Assembly (NCBI RefSeq): GCF_947500325.1
Contig: NZ_CANMRQ010000005.1
Span: forward strand, 124,001-188,000
Length of the DNA: 64,000 bases
Direction: 5' to 3'
Origin: an uncultured Lacinutrix sp.
Lineage (GTDB): Bacteria; Bacteroidota; Bacteroidia; Flavobacteriales; Flavobacteriaceae
Under the pieces are notes generated by a model. That model ran no database searches, was not told the origin of the DNA, and saw nothing but the letters and a program-made list of their open reading frames with translations. Of this stretch, positions 25,287 to 35,162 are shown piece by piece (position 1 is the stretch's first letter; the number at the start of each line of letters is the position of its first letter). The position numbers were made by a program, and so were the translations under genes.

Positions 25287-26081
25287 ATGAAAGCTGATTT
25301 TGACATAGCATCAAGTCAATACGATACTATTTTTACCTTTTCTAATATTGGTAAAGCGCAACGTAATCGTGTATATAAACACATCACTCCATTATTAAAA
25401 CAAAAAAAGAAATTATCTATTTTAGAATTAAACTGCGGTACAGGTGAAGATGCCATACAGTTTGGAAACCTAGGGCATAATGTAATTGCAACAGATATCT
25501 CTAAAGGGATGATTGAAATTGCAAATAACAAACCTCACCCTAAAAATGTTAGTTTTAGCACATTAGATATTAATTTAATTTCCAAAGCTTCATTCTCAAA
25601 TAAATTTGACATTATCTTTTCTAACTTTGGAGGACTAAACTGTTTGTCAAAAGAACAATTAAATACATTCTTAAAAGAATCTATCAACTTACTAAATACA
25701 AATGGTAAATTAATATTAGTTATTATGCCTAAAAATTGCCTTTGGGAAAGATTATATTTTTCGTTAAAAGGAAACTTAAAAAAAGCGAAAAGAAGAAATA
25801 CAACAAAAAGTGTTATAGCAAATGTTGATGGTGTTGGTATAGAGACATGGTATTACAATGCTGAAGATATTGTATCTTTAACAAATGGATTATACACATT
25901 AAAAACTGTAAAACCTATCGGTCTGGCTATTCCGCCTTCATATCTTGAAAATTCTATTTTGGCTAAAAAACCACTATTATCTATTTTTAAAGGCATTGAT
26001 GCTTTATTTACAGGAGCTTTTTGGGCAAAATATGCAGATCATTTTTTAATTGAATTAACAAAAAACGAGCAACAGATATAA
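25287..26081 (+). CDS. Class I SAM-dependent methyltransferase
   Basis: A 264-residue methyltransferase. Motif I is ILELNCGTGEDAIQFGNLGH (about residues 41-60), followed by VIATDISKGMIEIA. Motif IV is FDIIFSNFGGLNCL. It belongs to the UbiE/Methyltransf_11-like group. It starts directly at the stop of the preceding gene, so the two are translationally coupled. The C-terminal segment (GLAIPPSYLENS) may form part of the acceptor site. Acceptor unknown. Confidence 0.88.
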   Translation: MKADFDIASSQYDTIFTFSNIGKAQRNRVYKHITPLLKQKKKLSILELNCGTGEDAIQFGNLGHNVIATDISKGMIEIANNKPHPKNVSFSTLDINLISKASFSNKFDIIFSNFGGLNCLSKEQLNTFLKESINLLNTNGKLILVIMPKNCLWERLYFSLKGNLKKAKRRNTTKSVIANVDGVGIETWYYNAEDIVSLTNGLYTLKTVKPIGLAIPPSYLENSILAKKPLLSIFKGIDALFTGAFWAKYADHFLIELTKNEQQI

Positions 26082-26086
26082 GTTTA

Positions 26087-27484
26087 ATGAGTATTGTACT
26101 TACACATACCTATTATTTATTTGAAGACCCAAAAGAACAATTAATCATGCGGCCCTATGCCCCACTTGGGTTATTATATATATCATCTTATTTAAATGAA
26201 AATGAGGTAGAAAATCATGTGTATGACTCTACATTTTACTCTAAAGAAGAACAACTTGATTTTATTGCTAAAAAACAACCTAAAGCCCTTGCCATTTACA
26301 CCAATTTAATGACTAAGATTAATGTTATAAAACTGGTAAAAACTTTAAATGAAGACCCAAAATATGGATTTCCAAAAATTATATTAGGTGGCCCAGATAT
26401 AACATACAACTGTGAGAACTATTTAAACACTGGAGTCGATTTTTTAATTATTGGAGAAGGTGAACAAACTATGTTAGAATTATACACTGCCATAATTAAT
26501 AATAATGACTATAGTGAAATTGACGGTATTGCTTATTTAAAAGATGGTAATTTAAAAAAAACGCCTCCACGCATGCGAATGAAAAGTCTTAAAGAATTAC
26601 CTCTGCCAAACAGAGCTGCCATTCCTGTAGAGAAATATTTAGAGACTTGGAAAACACATCATGGACAAAGTTCAATGACAGTAAGTACACAACGTGGATG
26701 TCCATACACATGCAAATGGTGTAGTACGGCTGTATATGGACAAAGTTACAGAAGACGTCCTCCGGATATGGTAGCAGCAGAATTACTTATGCTAAAAAAT
26801 ACCTACAAACCAGATAGTATTTGGTTTGTAGACGATGTATTTAGTGTTAGCCATAAATGGATAGAAAAATTTCATGAAGAAGTAATAAAACAAGGCGCTA
26901 TTATTCCTTTTGAATGTATTACTAGAGCCGAAAGATTAAACGATGAGATATTACAACTTTTAAAAGAAGCTGGCTGCTTTAGAATCTGGATTGGTGCAGA
27001 AAGTGGTTCTCAAAAAATAATAGATGCTATGGACCGTCGTGTAGACGTAGATGTAGTAAAAACTGCTATTCAAAAAACAAATGCTTTAGATATAGAAACT
27101 GGAACTTTTATTATGGTAGGTTACCCTGGTGAAGACGAACAAGATATTAATGAAACCATAAACTATCTTAAAGCTGCAAATCCAACACACTTTACTATTA
27201 CAATAGCATATCCAATAAAAGGAACATCTCTATACAATGAAATAGAAGAAAAAATAATAGTACAACCAAACTGGGAAACATCTACAGATAGAGATATTGA
27301 TTTTAAGAGAACTTATCCTAAGAAATTTTATGATTTTGCAGTTCGACGTATAGTAAATGAAGTCAATTTTAATAAGGAGTTATTAAAAGGAAAAAACAAA
27401 AGTATTTTAAAATCTTTAAAGCTTAAAACAAAATCTATAGTAGCGCAAACTGGAATGAAATTATACAAAACGCATGGAAATTAA
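26087..27484 (+). CDS. B12-binding-domain radical SAM protein
   Basis: A 465-residue protein of the same layout as the gene at 22,899: an N-terminal B12-binding-type domain (YAPLGLLYISSYLNENEVE, ILGGPDITYNCENYLNTGVDF, LIIGEGEQTML), then the radical SAM motif C205-x3-C209-x2-C212 (RGCPYTCKWCSTAVYG) and the SAM-binding stretch FRIWIGAESGSQKIIDAM. Methyl transfer to carbon is the commonest known activity. It overlaps the next methyltransferase gene by 11 bases, implying tight coupling. Confidence 0.9.
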   Translation: MSIVLTHTYYLFEDPKEQLIMRPYAPLGLLYISSYLNENEVENHVYDSTFYSKEEQLDFIAKKQPKALAIYTNLMTKINVIKLVKTLNEDPKYGFPKIILGGPDITYNCENYLNTGVDFLIIGEGEQTMLELYTAIINNNDYSEIDGIAYLKDGNLKKTPPRMRMKSLKELPLPNRAAIPVEKYLETWKTHHGQSSMTVSTQRGCPYTCKWCSTAVYGQSYRRRPPDMVAAELLMLKNTYKPDSIWFVDDVFSVSHKWIEKFHEEVIKQGAIIPFECITRAERLNDEILQLLKEAGCFRIWIGAESGSQKIIDAMDRRVDVDVVKTAIQKTNALDIETGTFIMVGYPGEDEQDINETINYLKAANPTHFTITIAYPIKGTSLYNEIEEKIIVQPNWETSTDRDIDFKRTYPKKFYDFAVRRIVNEVNFNKELLKGKNKSILKSLKLKTKSIVAQTGMKLYKTHGN

Positions 27485-28229
27485 TGCGCTACATAAAGCA
27501 AATAATGTATTGTATTTAACCACAGTACAATCGCAATTTTCTAATATGTACATTGCTGTTCGAGAAAAAGAACAACGCCTTTTTACAGATGAAGAAATTA
27601 GTAATCTTCCGTATACATCCATACAAAATGTACACGCTAAAGAATGGAAATTACGCCAAAAATCGACAACACGATTTACATACTATCTAGAAACAAAACA
27701 ACAACCACAAATCATTTTAGATATTGGTTGTGGAAACGGTTGGTTTTCTAAAGAAATGGCTCTTGTCTCTAAAAAAAATCACATTATTGGTTTAGATGTC
27801 AATACTGAAGAATTAGAACAAGCCTCACGAATTTTTAAGTATTCAAACTTACAATTTGTGTATGGAAACATTTTTGAAATCGATTCTTTTTCAAAACAAT
27901 TTGACATCATAACATTAAATGGAAGCGTACAATATTTTCCAGATTTTAAAGAATTATTCCAAACATTACAATCGTTTTTAAAACCTAAAGGAGAAATTCA
28001 TATTATTGACAGTCCTTTTTATGCATCGCATAAAATTATAGAAGCTGGAAATAGAACCTTAGACTATTATACAACACTTGGTTTTCCAGAAATGGCTGCA
28101 AATTATCATCACCATGAAATAAAATATGTTTCAAATTTTGATGTATTATACAAATATCAAAGAAGTATTATTAATAAATTATTAGGTAAAAAAGATTCCC
28201 CCTTTTCTTGGTTTCGTTACACCAAATAA
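27474..28229 (+). CDS. Class I SAM-dependent methyltransferase
   Basis: A 251-residue methyltransferase with motif I ILDIGCGNGWFSKEMALVS (about residues 80-98), acidic GLDVN, then FDIITLNGSVQYF (motif IV). It belongs to the Methyltransf_11/25-like group. It overlaps the preceding radical SAM gene, and the pair may act in sequence on one substrate. Acceptor unknown. Confidence 0.88.
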   Translation: MEINALHKANNVLYLTTVQSQFSNMYIAVREKEQRLFTDEEISNLPYTSIQNVHAKEWKLRQKSTTRFTYYLETKQQPQIILDIGCGNGWFSKEMALVSKKNHIIGLDVNTEELEQASRIFKYSNLQFVYGNIFEIDSFSKQFDIITLNGSVQYFPDFKELFQTLQSFLKPKGEIHIIDSPFYASHKIIEAGNRTLDYYTTLGFPEMAANYHHHEIKYVSNFDVLYKYQRSIINKLLGKKDSPFSWFRYTK

Positions 28230-28259
28230 AACATTATTAAAGATTTATAAATTTACCTC

Positions 28260-29345
28260 ATGAAGTATTTACAAACAAGACTCTTAAAAAGACTAGCCTT
28301 TTCAGGACTTGTTTTTGTTCTTTTATTAGTTATAGCAGAAATAGTGCTTTCTTGGCTAAAAATATTTCCTAACGATTATTATACTAATACACCAAATGCA
28401 AGCAATAAGTATAGTGAAAACCCAAGTAAAATAGATGGTATTTCGGGGTTTTATGAGATATCATACGATGCTCTAGGTTCACGATCTGTTTCAGATTACT
28501 CAAAAGCAACTAATAAGATTGTTGCTATTGGAGGAAGCACAACAATCTGTTCTGTATTAACTCAAGAAAAAACTTGGACTGCTTTACTTGATAAAAAACT
28601 AGGAGACACTTATTGGGTTGGTAATTTTGCTAGAAGCGGAAATAGTAGTAATCACCATGTATTTCAATTTCAACATATTCTAGACAAGCCCGAGTTAAAA
28701 GATACAAAAGTAGTATTGATGTTAGTTGGTGTAAACGATTGTCGAGGCTACTTAATCTCTAAAGACAAGTATATGCATATGCCTGATATACTAGTTAAAA
28801 AAAGTGCTTTTGGCCATATCCCAAATTCAGAATTACCTTTCTTAAAAAGACTAACATTATTCAAACTGGCAAAAAAAGCAAGGCAGAGAATTCTCTTTCA
28901 TTCCCAACCTAGAAGACCTCTTGATTATTTAGAAACGTATGTGAGCGAAACAGAACCAATTACTAAACTTCCGGATTTAACAGATGGTTTAAATCATTAT
29001 GAAAATAATTTAAAAAAAATTATAAGAGAAGCACAAAAACGAGATATTTCAGTAATTTTTATAACACAGCCTACGCTTTGGCAAAAAAACTTATCAGATA
29101 AATATAAAACCTTACTTGCTGCAAGAGCTCATTATAATAAAACACCTTTGTATACAGGTGAAGCTTTAAATAAAATTATGACTATTTTCAATAAACGCTT
29201 GATCAAAGTATGCATTCAAACTAATACAGAGTATATTGACTTACAATTACCAAAAAATCAAACTATTTTTTATGATGATATGCATTTTAATGAATCTGGA
29301 GCCGAAATTGTTGCAGAAAAAGTATATCAATTTTTAAAAAACTAA
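28260..29345 (+). CDS. Membrane-anchored SGNH hydrolase (copy 1 of a tandem pair)
   Basis: A 361-residue SGNH/GDSL-fold protein: an N-terminal membrane helix (about 13-35), then catalytic blocks: S93 in GGST, glycine in GNSSNHH, asparagine in GVND, and D339-x-x-H342 in DDMHFNESG. SGNH enzymes hydrolyse or transfer acyl esters, and anchored ones often act on surface glycans from the periplasm. The following gene is a clear paralogue, so this is a tandem duplication. The substrate is unknown. Confidence 0.87.
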   Translation: MKYLQTRLLKRLAFSGLVFVLLLVIAEIVLSWLKIFPNDYYTNTPNASNKYSENPSKIDGISGFYEISYDALGSRSVSDYSKATNKIVAIGGSTTICSVLTQEKTWTALLDKKLGDTYWVGNFARSGNSSNHHVFQFQHILDKPELKDTKVVLMLVGVNDCRGYLISKDKYMHMPDILVKKSAFGHIPNSELPFLKRLTLFKLAKKARQRILFHSQPRRPLDYLETYVSETEPITKLPDLTDGLNHYENNLKKIIREAQKRDISVIFITQPTLWQKNLSDKYKTLLAARAHYNKTPLYTGEALNKIMTIFNKRLIKVCIQTNTEYIDLQLPKNQTIFYDDMHFNESGAEIVAEKVYQFLKN

Positions 29346-29348
29346 TTT

Positions 29349-30452
29349 ATGAAATACTTATCCTTGTCTTTTTTAAAAAAACTTGCCTTATCCGGACTTG
29401 TTTTAGTAATTTTAATAGTATTCGCAGAAATCATTCTTTCTGCTCTAAAAATATTTCCAGACGATTATTTTACAATGACTCCAAATTCTGGTTTTACTTG
29501 GATAATTAATCCTGATGAAATAGAAGGCATTCAAGGAGATTCAGAAATTGCATTTGATGCACTTGGCGCACGGTCTATTTCTAATATAGAAAACAAAGAA
29601 CATAAAATAGCTGTTTTTGGAGGAAGTACTACCGCTTGTTTTGCATTATCACAAGAACGAACTTGGACAGCTTTATTAGAAAAAAAATTAGGAGACAAAT
29701 ATTGGGTTGGTAATTTTGGACGACCAGGAAACAGTAGTAATCATCATATACTACAGATAGATCGCATTTTAGATAAGCCAGAATTAAATAATGTTGAAAC
29801 GGTATTGGTTATGCTAGGTGTTAATGATTTTGTTGGTTATTTAGTCTCTTCAGAACAATATTTACATTCCTCGGATACTGAATTACAAAAGTTTGCTTTC
29901 CAGCATACACCGCCAAGTAAAGAATCTTCATTTCGTCAAAAATCCACTGTATATAGATTGATGGCCAAAGCAAAAAAAAAGATTAAATTCTATTTTTCTC
30001 ACCAAGAATATTTAACTAAAACTTCAGATGATATTAAAGCTATAAAACGAAAATCTGAAACTGTTGATAGTCTCCCATCATTAACTTTGGGTTTAGAACA
30101 TTATCAAAAAAACATTGAAAGAATCATCCAATTGGCCAAAGAAAAAAACATAGATTTGGTTTTCACTACACAAGCTACGATGTGGAAGCCTAATTTAGAA
30201 GAAAAGTATGAAAAATTACTACTAACAAGTGGTTTTAAAGACAATAAGAAATTCTATAGCACCGAAGCTTTTTACAACGGAATGCGTGCTTTTAATGAGC
30301 GTTTAATAGCTACTTGTAAAGAAAACAATATATCATATATAGATATTGAAGATCTTCCAAAAACTACAGTATCATTTTATGACGATTTCCATTTTAATGA
30401 ATCTGGAGCTAAATTAGTTTCTGAAAAAATCTACAAAGGTTTAAAGAAATAA
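29349..30452 (+). CDS. Membrane-anchored SGNH hydrolase (copy 2 of a tandem pair)
   Basis: A 367-residue paralogue of the preceding gene, 3 bases downstream. It shares the N-terminal anchor, GGSTTAC, NFGRPGNSSNHH, GVNDFVGY and the C-terminal DDFHFNESG. The central region (about 185-235) is the most diverged, so the copies may differ in acyl or glycan preference. It ends the plus-strand operon; the convergent radical SAM gene stops only 5 bases away. Confidence 0.87.
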   Translation: MKYLSLSFLKKLALSGLVLVILIVFAEIILSALKIFPDDYFTMTPNSGFTWIINPDEIEGIQGDSEIAFDALGARSISNIENKEHKIAVFGGSTTACFALSQERTWTALLEKKLGDKYWVGNFGRPGNSSNHHILQIDRILDKPELNNVETVLVMLGVNDFVGYLVSSEQYLHSSDTELQKFAFQHTPPSKESSFRQKSTVYRLMAKAKKKIKFYFSHQEYLTKTSDDIKAIKRKSETVDSLPSLTLGLEHYQKNIERIIQLAKEKNIDLVFTTQATMWKPNLEEKYEKLLLTSGFKDNKKFYSTEAFYNGMRAFNERLIATCKENNISYIDIEDLPKTTVSFYDDFHFNESGAKLVSEKIYKGLKK

Positions 30453-30457
30453 TATGA

Positions 30458-31906
30458 TTATGCCAATTGCTGTTTCTTAAAAAAGATGTCTACCATTTTC
30501 TTTTCTATTGGAAAACTAAAAAACTTGTACTTACATCTTAACTTAGCTAATATTTGCAATGGTTTGTATATTGTTTTTTGTTTAGAGTAGCCAAACTTCA
30601 TATAAAATTTAAACTTTTCAAAGAAATCGTATTTTTCATCACTAACCCATGGACCTACTGATCCAACAAAATCAAAATCTGCCCACTCTTGTATTGTTTG
30701 AGGCAGGACATATCCTTTTTTTACAACATCATCAGTAATTTTGGTACCAGGATAAGGTTTAAAATAAAATATTGGTGTTTGAAAATTAGGGTGCATACTA
30801 TTTAATTGATGCGCTACTTTTACAGTTTCTACTATACTTTTATTTGATTCTTCAGGAAAACCTACAATAAAGGGAAACTGCACTGCAATACCTAAATCTC
30901 TACAACGCTCGGCACACATAAATACATGCTCCAATTTTATATCTTTTTTTAACCAATCCATCATTTCTTGCGAGCCAGACTCTACACCAATTAATAAACG
31001 TCTTAATCCTGAATCTTTACATATTTTAAAGTCTTCTTTAGTCAATCTAGATCCTTGATCGGCACGCATTGTTGCTGCCCAGGTAAATTTCAATTTCTTC
31101 TCAATAATTAATTGTGAAATTTCAATAACTCTATCTCTGTAAGTAAAATAGGTTTCATCTTGTAAGTTAACATCGGTAAATTTATATTTATTATAAAGTT
31201 TCTCTAACTTATTTACCATTATTTCTGGAGAAATAGCAGTCCATTTTCTATTATAAACAAATGGGTCTGCACAAAAGCTACATCTAAAAAAGCAACCTGT
31301 AGATGATATATAATCAAGCTGTCTTCTTCCCTTTTTTTCGAAATATTTTTCTACATCAATTAAATCATAATTAACCTCAGCAAAGGCATCCATTTTAACA
31401 ATGGTTCTTGGCGGGTTTTTTATTATATCACCAGTATTAGTTCTATAACATATACCTTTTACTTTAGATATATCTTGGTTAGCCACATAAGTTTCTACAA
31501 GTTCTTTAAATGTATCTTCTCCTTGACCTTGAACAGTAACATCAATACATAACTCGTCTTTTAATGTTTGTTCTGGAAATAAAGAGGTATGCCAACCTCC
31601 CCAAATAATAGGAATATCTTCTCGTAGGCTTCTAACCGCTTGTGTTACATCTAAGGCATTTCTTATTGGCCTACCAGTTAATGAGGTTACACCAAAACAA
31701 ATCGCTTCATCAATATGCTCTTGAATTACTTTTATTGGATCTTCTTCAATACGACCGTCAACAATAATAACTTCATATTTTTTTGGGTCTAAAATTGAGC
31801 CAATAGCTAATAATGCCAATGGCATATCAAAAAAAACGGCTATCGGATTGTATAAAAGGACCTTATGTCTACTCAAAATAAATGTTTTTTTGTTAAATAT
31901 ACTCAA
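30458..31906 (-). CDS. B12-binding-domain radical SAM protein
   Basis: A 482-residue protein: an N-terminal B12-binding-type domain (MPLALLAIGSILDPKKYEVIIVD, FGVTSLTGRPIRNALDV, IIWGGWHTSLFPEQTL), then the radical SAM motif C205-x3-C209-x2-C212 (TGCFFRCSFCADP), and LRRLLIGVESGSQEMMDWL. It is the closest of the four to the Mg-protoporphyrin cyclase-like (BchE-type) layout. The TTG start lies immediately after the stop of the GT2 gene on the same strand. Substrate unknown. Confidence 0.88.
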   Translation of the reverse strand: MSIFNKKTFILSRHKVLLYNPIAVFFDMPLALLAIGSILDPKKYEVIIVDGRIEEDPIKVIQEHIDEAICFGVTSLTGRPIRNALDVTQAVRSLREDIPIIWGGWHTSLFPEQTLKDELCIDVTVQGQGEDTFKELVETYVANQDISKVKGICYRTNTGDIIKNPPRTIVKMDAFAEVNYDLIDVEKYFEKKGRRQLDYISSTGCFFRCSFCADPFVYNRKWTAISPEIMVNKLEKLYNKYKFTDVNLQDETYFTYRDRVIEISQLIIEKKLKFTWAATMRADQGSRLTKEDFKICKDSGLRRLLIGVESGSQEMMDWLKKDIKLEHVFMCAERCRDLGIAVQFPFIVGFPEESNKSIVETVKVAHQLNSMHPNFQTPIFYFKPYPGTKITDDVVKKGYVLPQTIQEWADFDFVGSVGPWVSDEKYDFFEKFKFYMKFGYSKQKTIYKPLQILAKLRCKYKFFSFPIEKKMVDIFFKKQQLA

Positions 31907-32647
31907 CTATTTAAAGATTTGGAACCTCATGAGTTTCTTTTTGTGCAAAAAATATTGAATTGAAATTTTTAATACTCCTAAACCATAAATCATACTTCTT
32001 TTAAAATTAATAGAAGAGCTTTCACTAGAATAAGTTGTCGGGCATGTTATTTCGGCAATTTCATAACCTTTATTAAAAATTTGACATAACATTTGATTGT
32101 CAAAAATAAAATCGTCAGAATTATGTTCTAGAGTTAAAGAGTTTAATACTTCTGCTGAAAAAGCCCTAAATCCTGTATGATATTCTGATAACTTTTGATT
32201 AATGAGAATGTTTTGAAATAAAGTTAAAAAACGATTCGCTATATATTTATACATAGGCATACCTCCTAACAAAGCTCCTTTTCCCAAAATTCGAGAGCCT
32301 AATACTACTGGGTAAACATTATTTGCAATTAAATACACCATTGAATGAATTAATTTAGGTGTATATTGATAATCTGGATGTAACATAATAACAATATCTC
32401 CTCCCAATGATAACGCTTTTTTGTAACAGCTTTTTTGGTTAGCCCCATACCCCTTATTCTCATCGTGCTTTATAACGTTATTTATTCCTAACGCTTTAGC
32501 TACTTTAATTGTTTTATCCGTACTATTGTCATCTACTAATACCACTTCATCTACTATATCAAAAGGTATTTCCTCATAGGTTTTTTGTAATGTTCTAGAG
32601 GCATTGTATGCAGGAAGAACTACAATAACTTTTTTTTCATTAATCAT
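31907..32647 (-). CDS. GT2 family glycosyltransferase, DPM1-like
   Basis: A 246-residue GT-A glycosyltransferase of the dolichol/polyprenyl-phosphate-sugar synthase type: VVLPAYNASRTLQKTYEEIP, DEVVLVDDNSTDKTIKVAK, GYGANQKSCYKKAL, and HPDYQYTP. Such enzymes move a sugar from a nucleotide donor to polyprenyl phosphate at the cytosolic face. There is no C-terminal membrane part. It could supply the lipid-linked sugar used by the GT-C proteins at 32,749 and 42,139 (inference). A downstream radical SAM gene follows with no gap. Confidence 0.85.
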   Translation of the reverse strand: MINEKKVIVVLPAYNASRTLQKTYEEIPFDIVDEVVLVDDNSTDKTIKVAKALGINNVIKHDENKGYGANQKSCYKKALSLGGDIVIMLHPDYQYTPKLIHSMVYLIANNVYPVVLGSRILGKGALLGGMPMYKYIANRFLTLFQNILINQKLSEYHTGFRAFSAEVLNSLTLEHNSDDFIFDNQMLCQIFNKGYEIAEITCPTTYSSESSSINFKRSMIYGLGVLKISIQYFLHKKKLMRFQIFK

Positions 32648-32737
32648 GATTTTTGGGATGAATTACGTGTATGGTATAAAAAACAATAGTATTTTTTTAC
32701 TATAGCCAATTTAACAACTATATTTATATACACAAAA

Positions 32738-32745
32738 CAAAAATA
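32738..32745 (-). promoter_or_regulatory. Candidate -7 element for the GT2/radical SAM unit
   Basis: Minus-strand TATTTTTG lies about 90 bases before the GT2 start. The leader it would give carries a small inverted repeat, ATAGTA and TACTAT (32686-32703). There is no clear -33 box. Confidence 0.3.
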
Positions 32746-32748
32746 GTA

Positions 32749-34173
32749 TTGAAATCTCAGAAAACCAGCACTTCTTTTTACAAAAATTCAATTCTATTTT
32801 GTATTCCATTAGTTTTTCTTCTTGCCCTTAAATTAATTGGTTTTGATGGTTTATATGGTCAAGATTCTTATGAGTATTTACGCTATAGTATAGCTACTCA
32901 AGATTATATAACTCAAGGAACACATCCTGGCAATTATTTCTGGCCAGTTTTATATCCTTTTATGGGAAGCATATTAAGTTTTATTTTTGGTAACGTCCTA
33001 GCATTACAACTAATAAGTTGTGTAAGTTTTTCTATAACTTCTATTTTTATTTTTAAAACAATTAAATTACTATACACAAAAACCCAATATCATTTTTTCT
33101 ATGTTTTAATTTTCACTGTTTTCTGCCCATTTTTATTAAAAATGGGATTAATTGTTATGTCTGATGCATTGGCCGTAATGTTTGTTGTATTATCGTTTTA
33201 CTTCTTCTTTAAATCATATTATAAAAGTACAAATCTTACTCCTGTTTTTATATTTACCACTTGTGCTTTAATGACAAGGTATGCTTCTTTTTTTATTACG
33301 CTACCTATTATATTTTATGCTTTATATTTAGTCTACAAACAAAGAAAATACAAACAATTTATAATTGCTATACTATTAAGTTTTACAACTACTATTCCTT
33401 TTTTAATTCTTCAATGGGGCGCTTTATTTGATGCTACTTCAAATTATTTTTTAAAAATATGGTCAATAGCTAATTACTTTAAATCTAGTTACACTACACA
33501 AGATGGTACACAATATTACTTATTCCCTAACATAATACATACGCTATATTTATTTTTTCATCCTGGTTTTATTTTTATTGGAAGTATTCTAAGCATTATC
33601 ATGCTAAGAAATTACAAAATATTATCTCCTTTTCATCAAAAGACCCTATTAATCTGTAGTACATTATATATTCTTTTCATAGCAGGAATACCATTTCAAA
33701 ACCCAAGAGTTGTTGGATTAGTGTTTCCTCTTATTTTAATTTTGCTATATCCTGCTTTTATTAAGCTAATGCATATAAAATTTATTAAACGCTTTATTAT
33801 TATTATCGGAGTTATATGTGTAGGATTACAATTAACTTTTTGGAGCCTTACATTTCATTCCATTTTTTCTCGAGCTATAATAGAAAAAGAAATCGCTACA
33901 ATGCTAAAACCATATCAAGGTAGAAATTTGTATAGCTTTGATCTTGATTTGGCTATGCAAGGTCGTGGTTTAGATTTCCAGTACAAAAATATGTATATGA
34001 AACGCTATAAAAATTTCATAACAAACGATTTAATACTCTTTGACCCATTACGATATAAGGTACAATGGAAAGATAAAAATCCAATGATTAATTGGGAATT
34101 TATACAGAACAATTATAAATTAAAAATAGTAGAAACACATCCTGATGGATGGAAATTATATCAAATTGAATAG
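32749..34173 (+). CDS. GT-C (GT39/ArnT-like) membrane glycosyltransferase
   Basis: A 474-residue polytopic membrane protein with about ten helices and the acidic loop-1 motif after helix 1 (GLYGQDSYEYLRYSIATQ) that marks GT-C enzymes. It would use a polyprenyl-phosphate sugar to glycosylate a lipid or protein on the periplasmic side. It opens a six-gene plus-strand unit with a NodB deacetylase, GNAT, FkbM methyltransferase, GT4 and flippase-like gene. TTG start, with no ATG near the N-terminus. Donor and acceptor are not known. Confidence 0.78.
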   Translation: MKSQKTSTSFYKNSILFCIPLVFLLALKLIGFDGLYGQDSYEYLRYSIATQDYITQGTHPGNYFWPVLYPFMGSILSFIFGNVLALQLISCVSFSITSIFIFKTIKLLYTKTQYHFFYVLIFTVFCPFLLKMGLIVMSDALAVMFVVLSFYFFFKSYYKSTNLTPVFIFTTCALMTRYASFFITLPIIFYALYLVYKQRKYKQFIIAILLSFTTTIPFLILQWGALFDATSNYFLKIWSIANYFKSSYTTQDGTQYYLFPNIIHTLYLFFHPGFIFIGSILSIIMLRNYKILSPFHQKTLLICSTLYILFIAGIPFQNPRVVGLVFPLILILLYPAFIKLMHIKFIKRFIIIIGVICVGLQLTFWSLTFHSIFSRAIIEKEIATMLKPYQGRNLYSFDLDLAMQGRGLDFQYKNMYMKRYKNFITNDLILFDPLRYKVQWKDKNPMINWEFIQNNYKLKIVETHPDGWKLYQIE

Positions 34174-34174
34174 T

Positions 34175-35161
34175 ATGCTTTGGATGCGTATAAAATACCG
34201 TTTAGGATTAATCTATAAAACCATTTTATTCAAACTTGGGTTAGGGAAATCTTTATTAAAAAATCGTTATGGTGAACGCATTTTGGTTTTTCATGGTATT
34301 GATAGTTATGGTGAAACAAAACTTAATAGTCGTTTTATTTCAAAACTATTCTTTGAAGAGTTTATAAAATATATCACAACGCATTATAATATAATATCAT
34401 TAGATGATTACTACAATAAGAAATTTAAAAAAAACACTTTAAATATTGCCATTACTTTTGATGATGGTTACTTAAATAATTATAAATACGCAGTTCCTAT
34501 TTTAGAAAAACATAACGTTCCCGCATGTTTTTATATTACCACAATACATAAAAAAGCGCCTTATTTATGGGCAGATTTTCTTGATATAATTTCTTTTAAT
34601 ACTCAAAAAAAAGACGTGTTTTTTGAACAAAAATCATATAAAAAAAATAATAAAAATGAATTTGTAAACAATGGTATGTCTTTGAAAAATATTGCCAAAA
34701 CATTACCCTATGATACAATAAAACTTATGTATGAGATCTTTAATGATGACTGGAACGCTTTACCTCCAAAACAATTTGAAGACTACTGGAAATTAATGAA
34801 TAAAAAGCAAATTAAAGAGATTTCAAAAAACCCATTATTTACAATTGGTGCGCATGGAGAAACACATGTAAGTTTAACCGACATTCCATTAGAAGAAGCC
34901 AAACGTGAAATTTTAACTAGTAAACAACAACTAGAGTTAATTTGCGAACAACCTATTACCGAGTTTGCTTTTCCATTTGGTTACTATAATCATGAAACTG
35001 CAAAATATTGCGAAGATATAGGCTTTAAAAAATTATTATTAGTAGATTACAATACTAAAAATGATGCTAAAAATGAAACGTGGAAAAATCGTTTTGTTAT
35101 GAATCCTTATATATCCTTAGAACAACAGTTAGCATGTTTATTAAAAGGATCATATTTTTAA
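34175..35161 (+). CDS. NodB-type polysaccharide deacetylase
   Basis: About 328 residues from the ATG at 34175, two bases after the previous stop; an upstream ATG at 34145 lies in the previous gene. The NodB fold shows the metal/catalytic Asp pair D96-D97 (AITFDDGYLNNY), the metal histidines in IGAHGETHVSL, and the substrate motif FAFPFGYYN. Enzymes of this family remove acetyl groups from N-acetyl sugars. The short hydrophobic N-terminal stretch (about 10-22) may be an anchor. Confidence 0.86.
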   Translation: MLWMRIKYRLGLIYKTILFKLGLGKSLLKNRYGERILVFHGIDSYGETKLNSRFISKLFFEEFIKYITTHYNIISLDDYYNKKFKKNTLNIAITFDDGYLNNYKYAVPILEKHNVPACFYITTIHKKAPYLWADFLDIISFNTQKKDVFFEQKSYKKNNKNEFVNNGMSLKNIAKTLPYDTIKLMYEIFNDDWNALPPKQFEDYWKLMNKKQIKEISKNPLFTIGAHGETHVSLTDIPLEEAKREILTSKQQLELICEQPITEFAFPFGYYNHETAKYCEDIGFKKLLLVDYNTKNDAKNETWKNRFVMNPYISLEQQLACLLKGSYF

Positions 35162-35162
35162 T

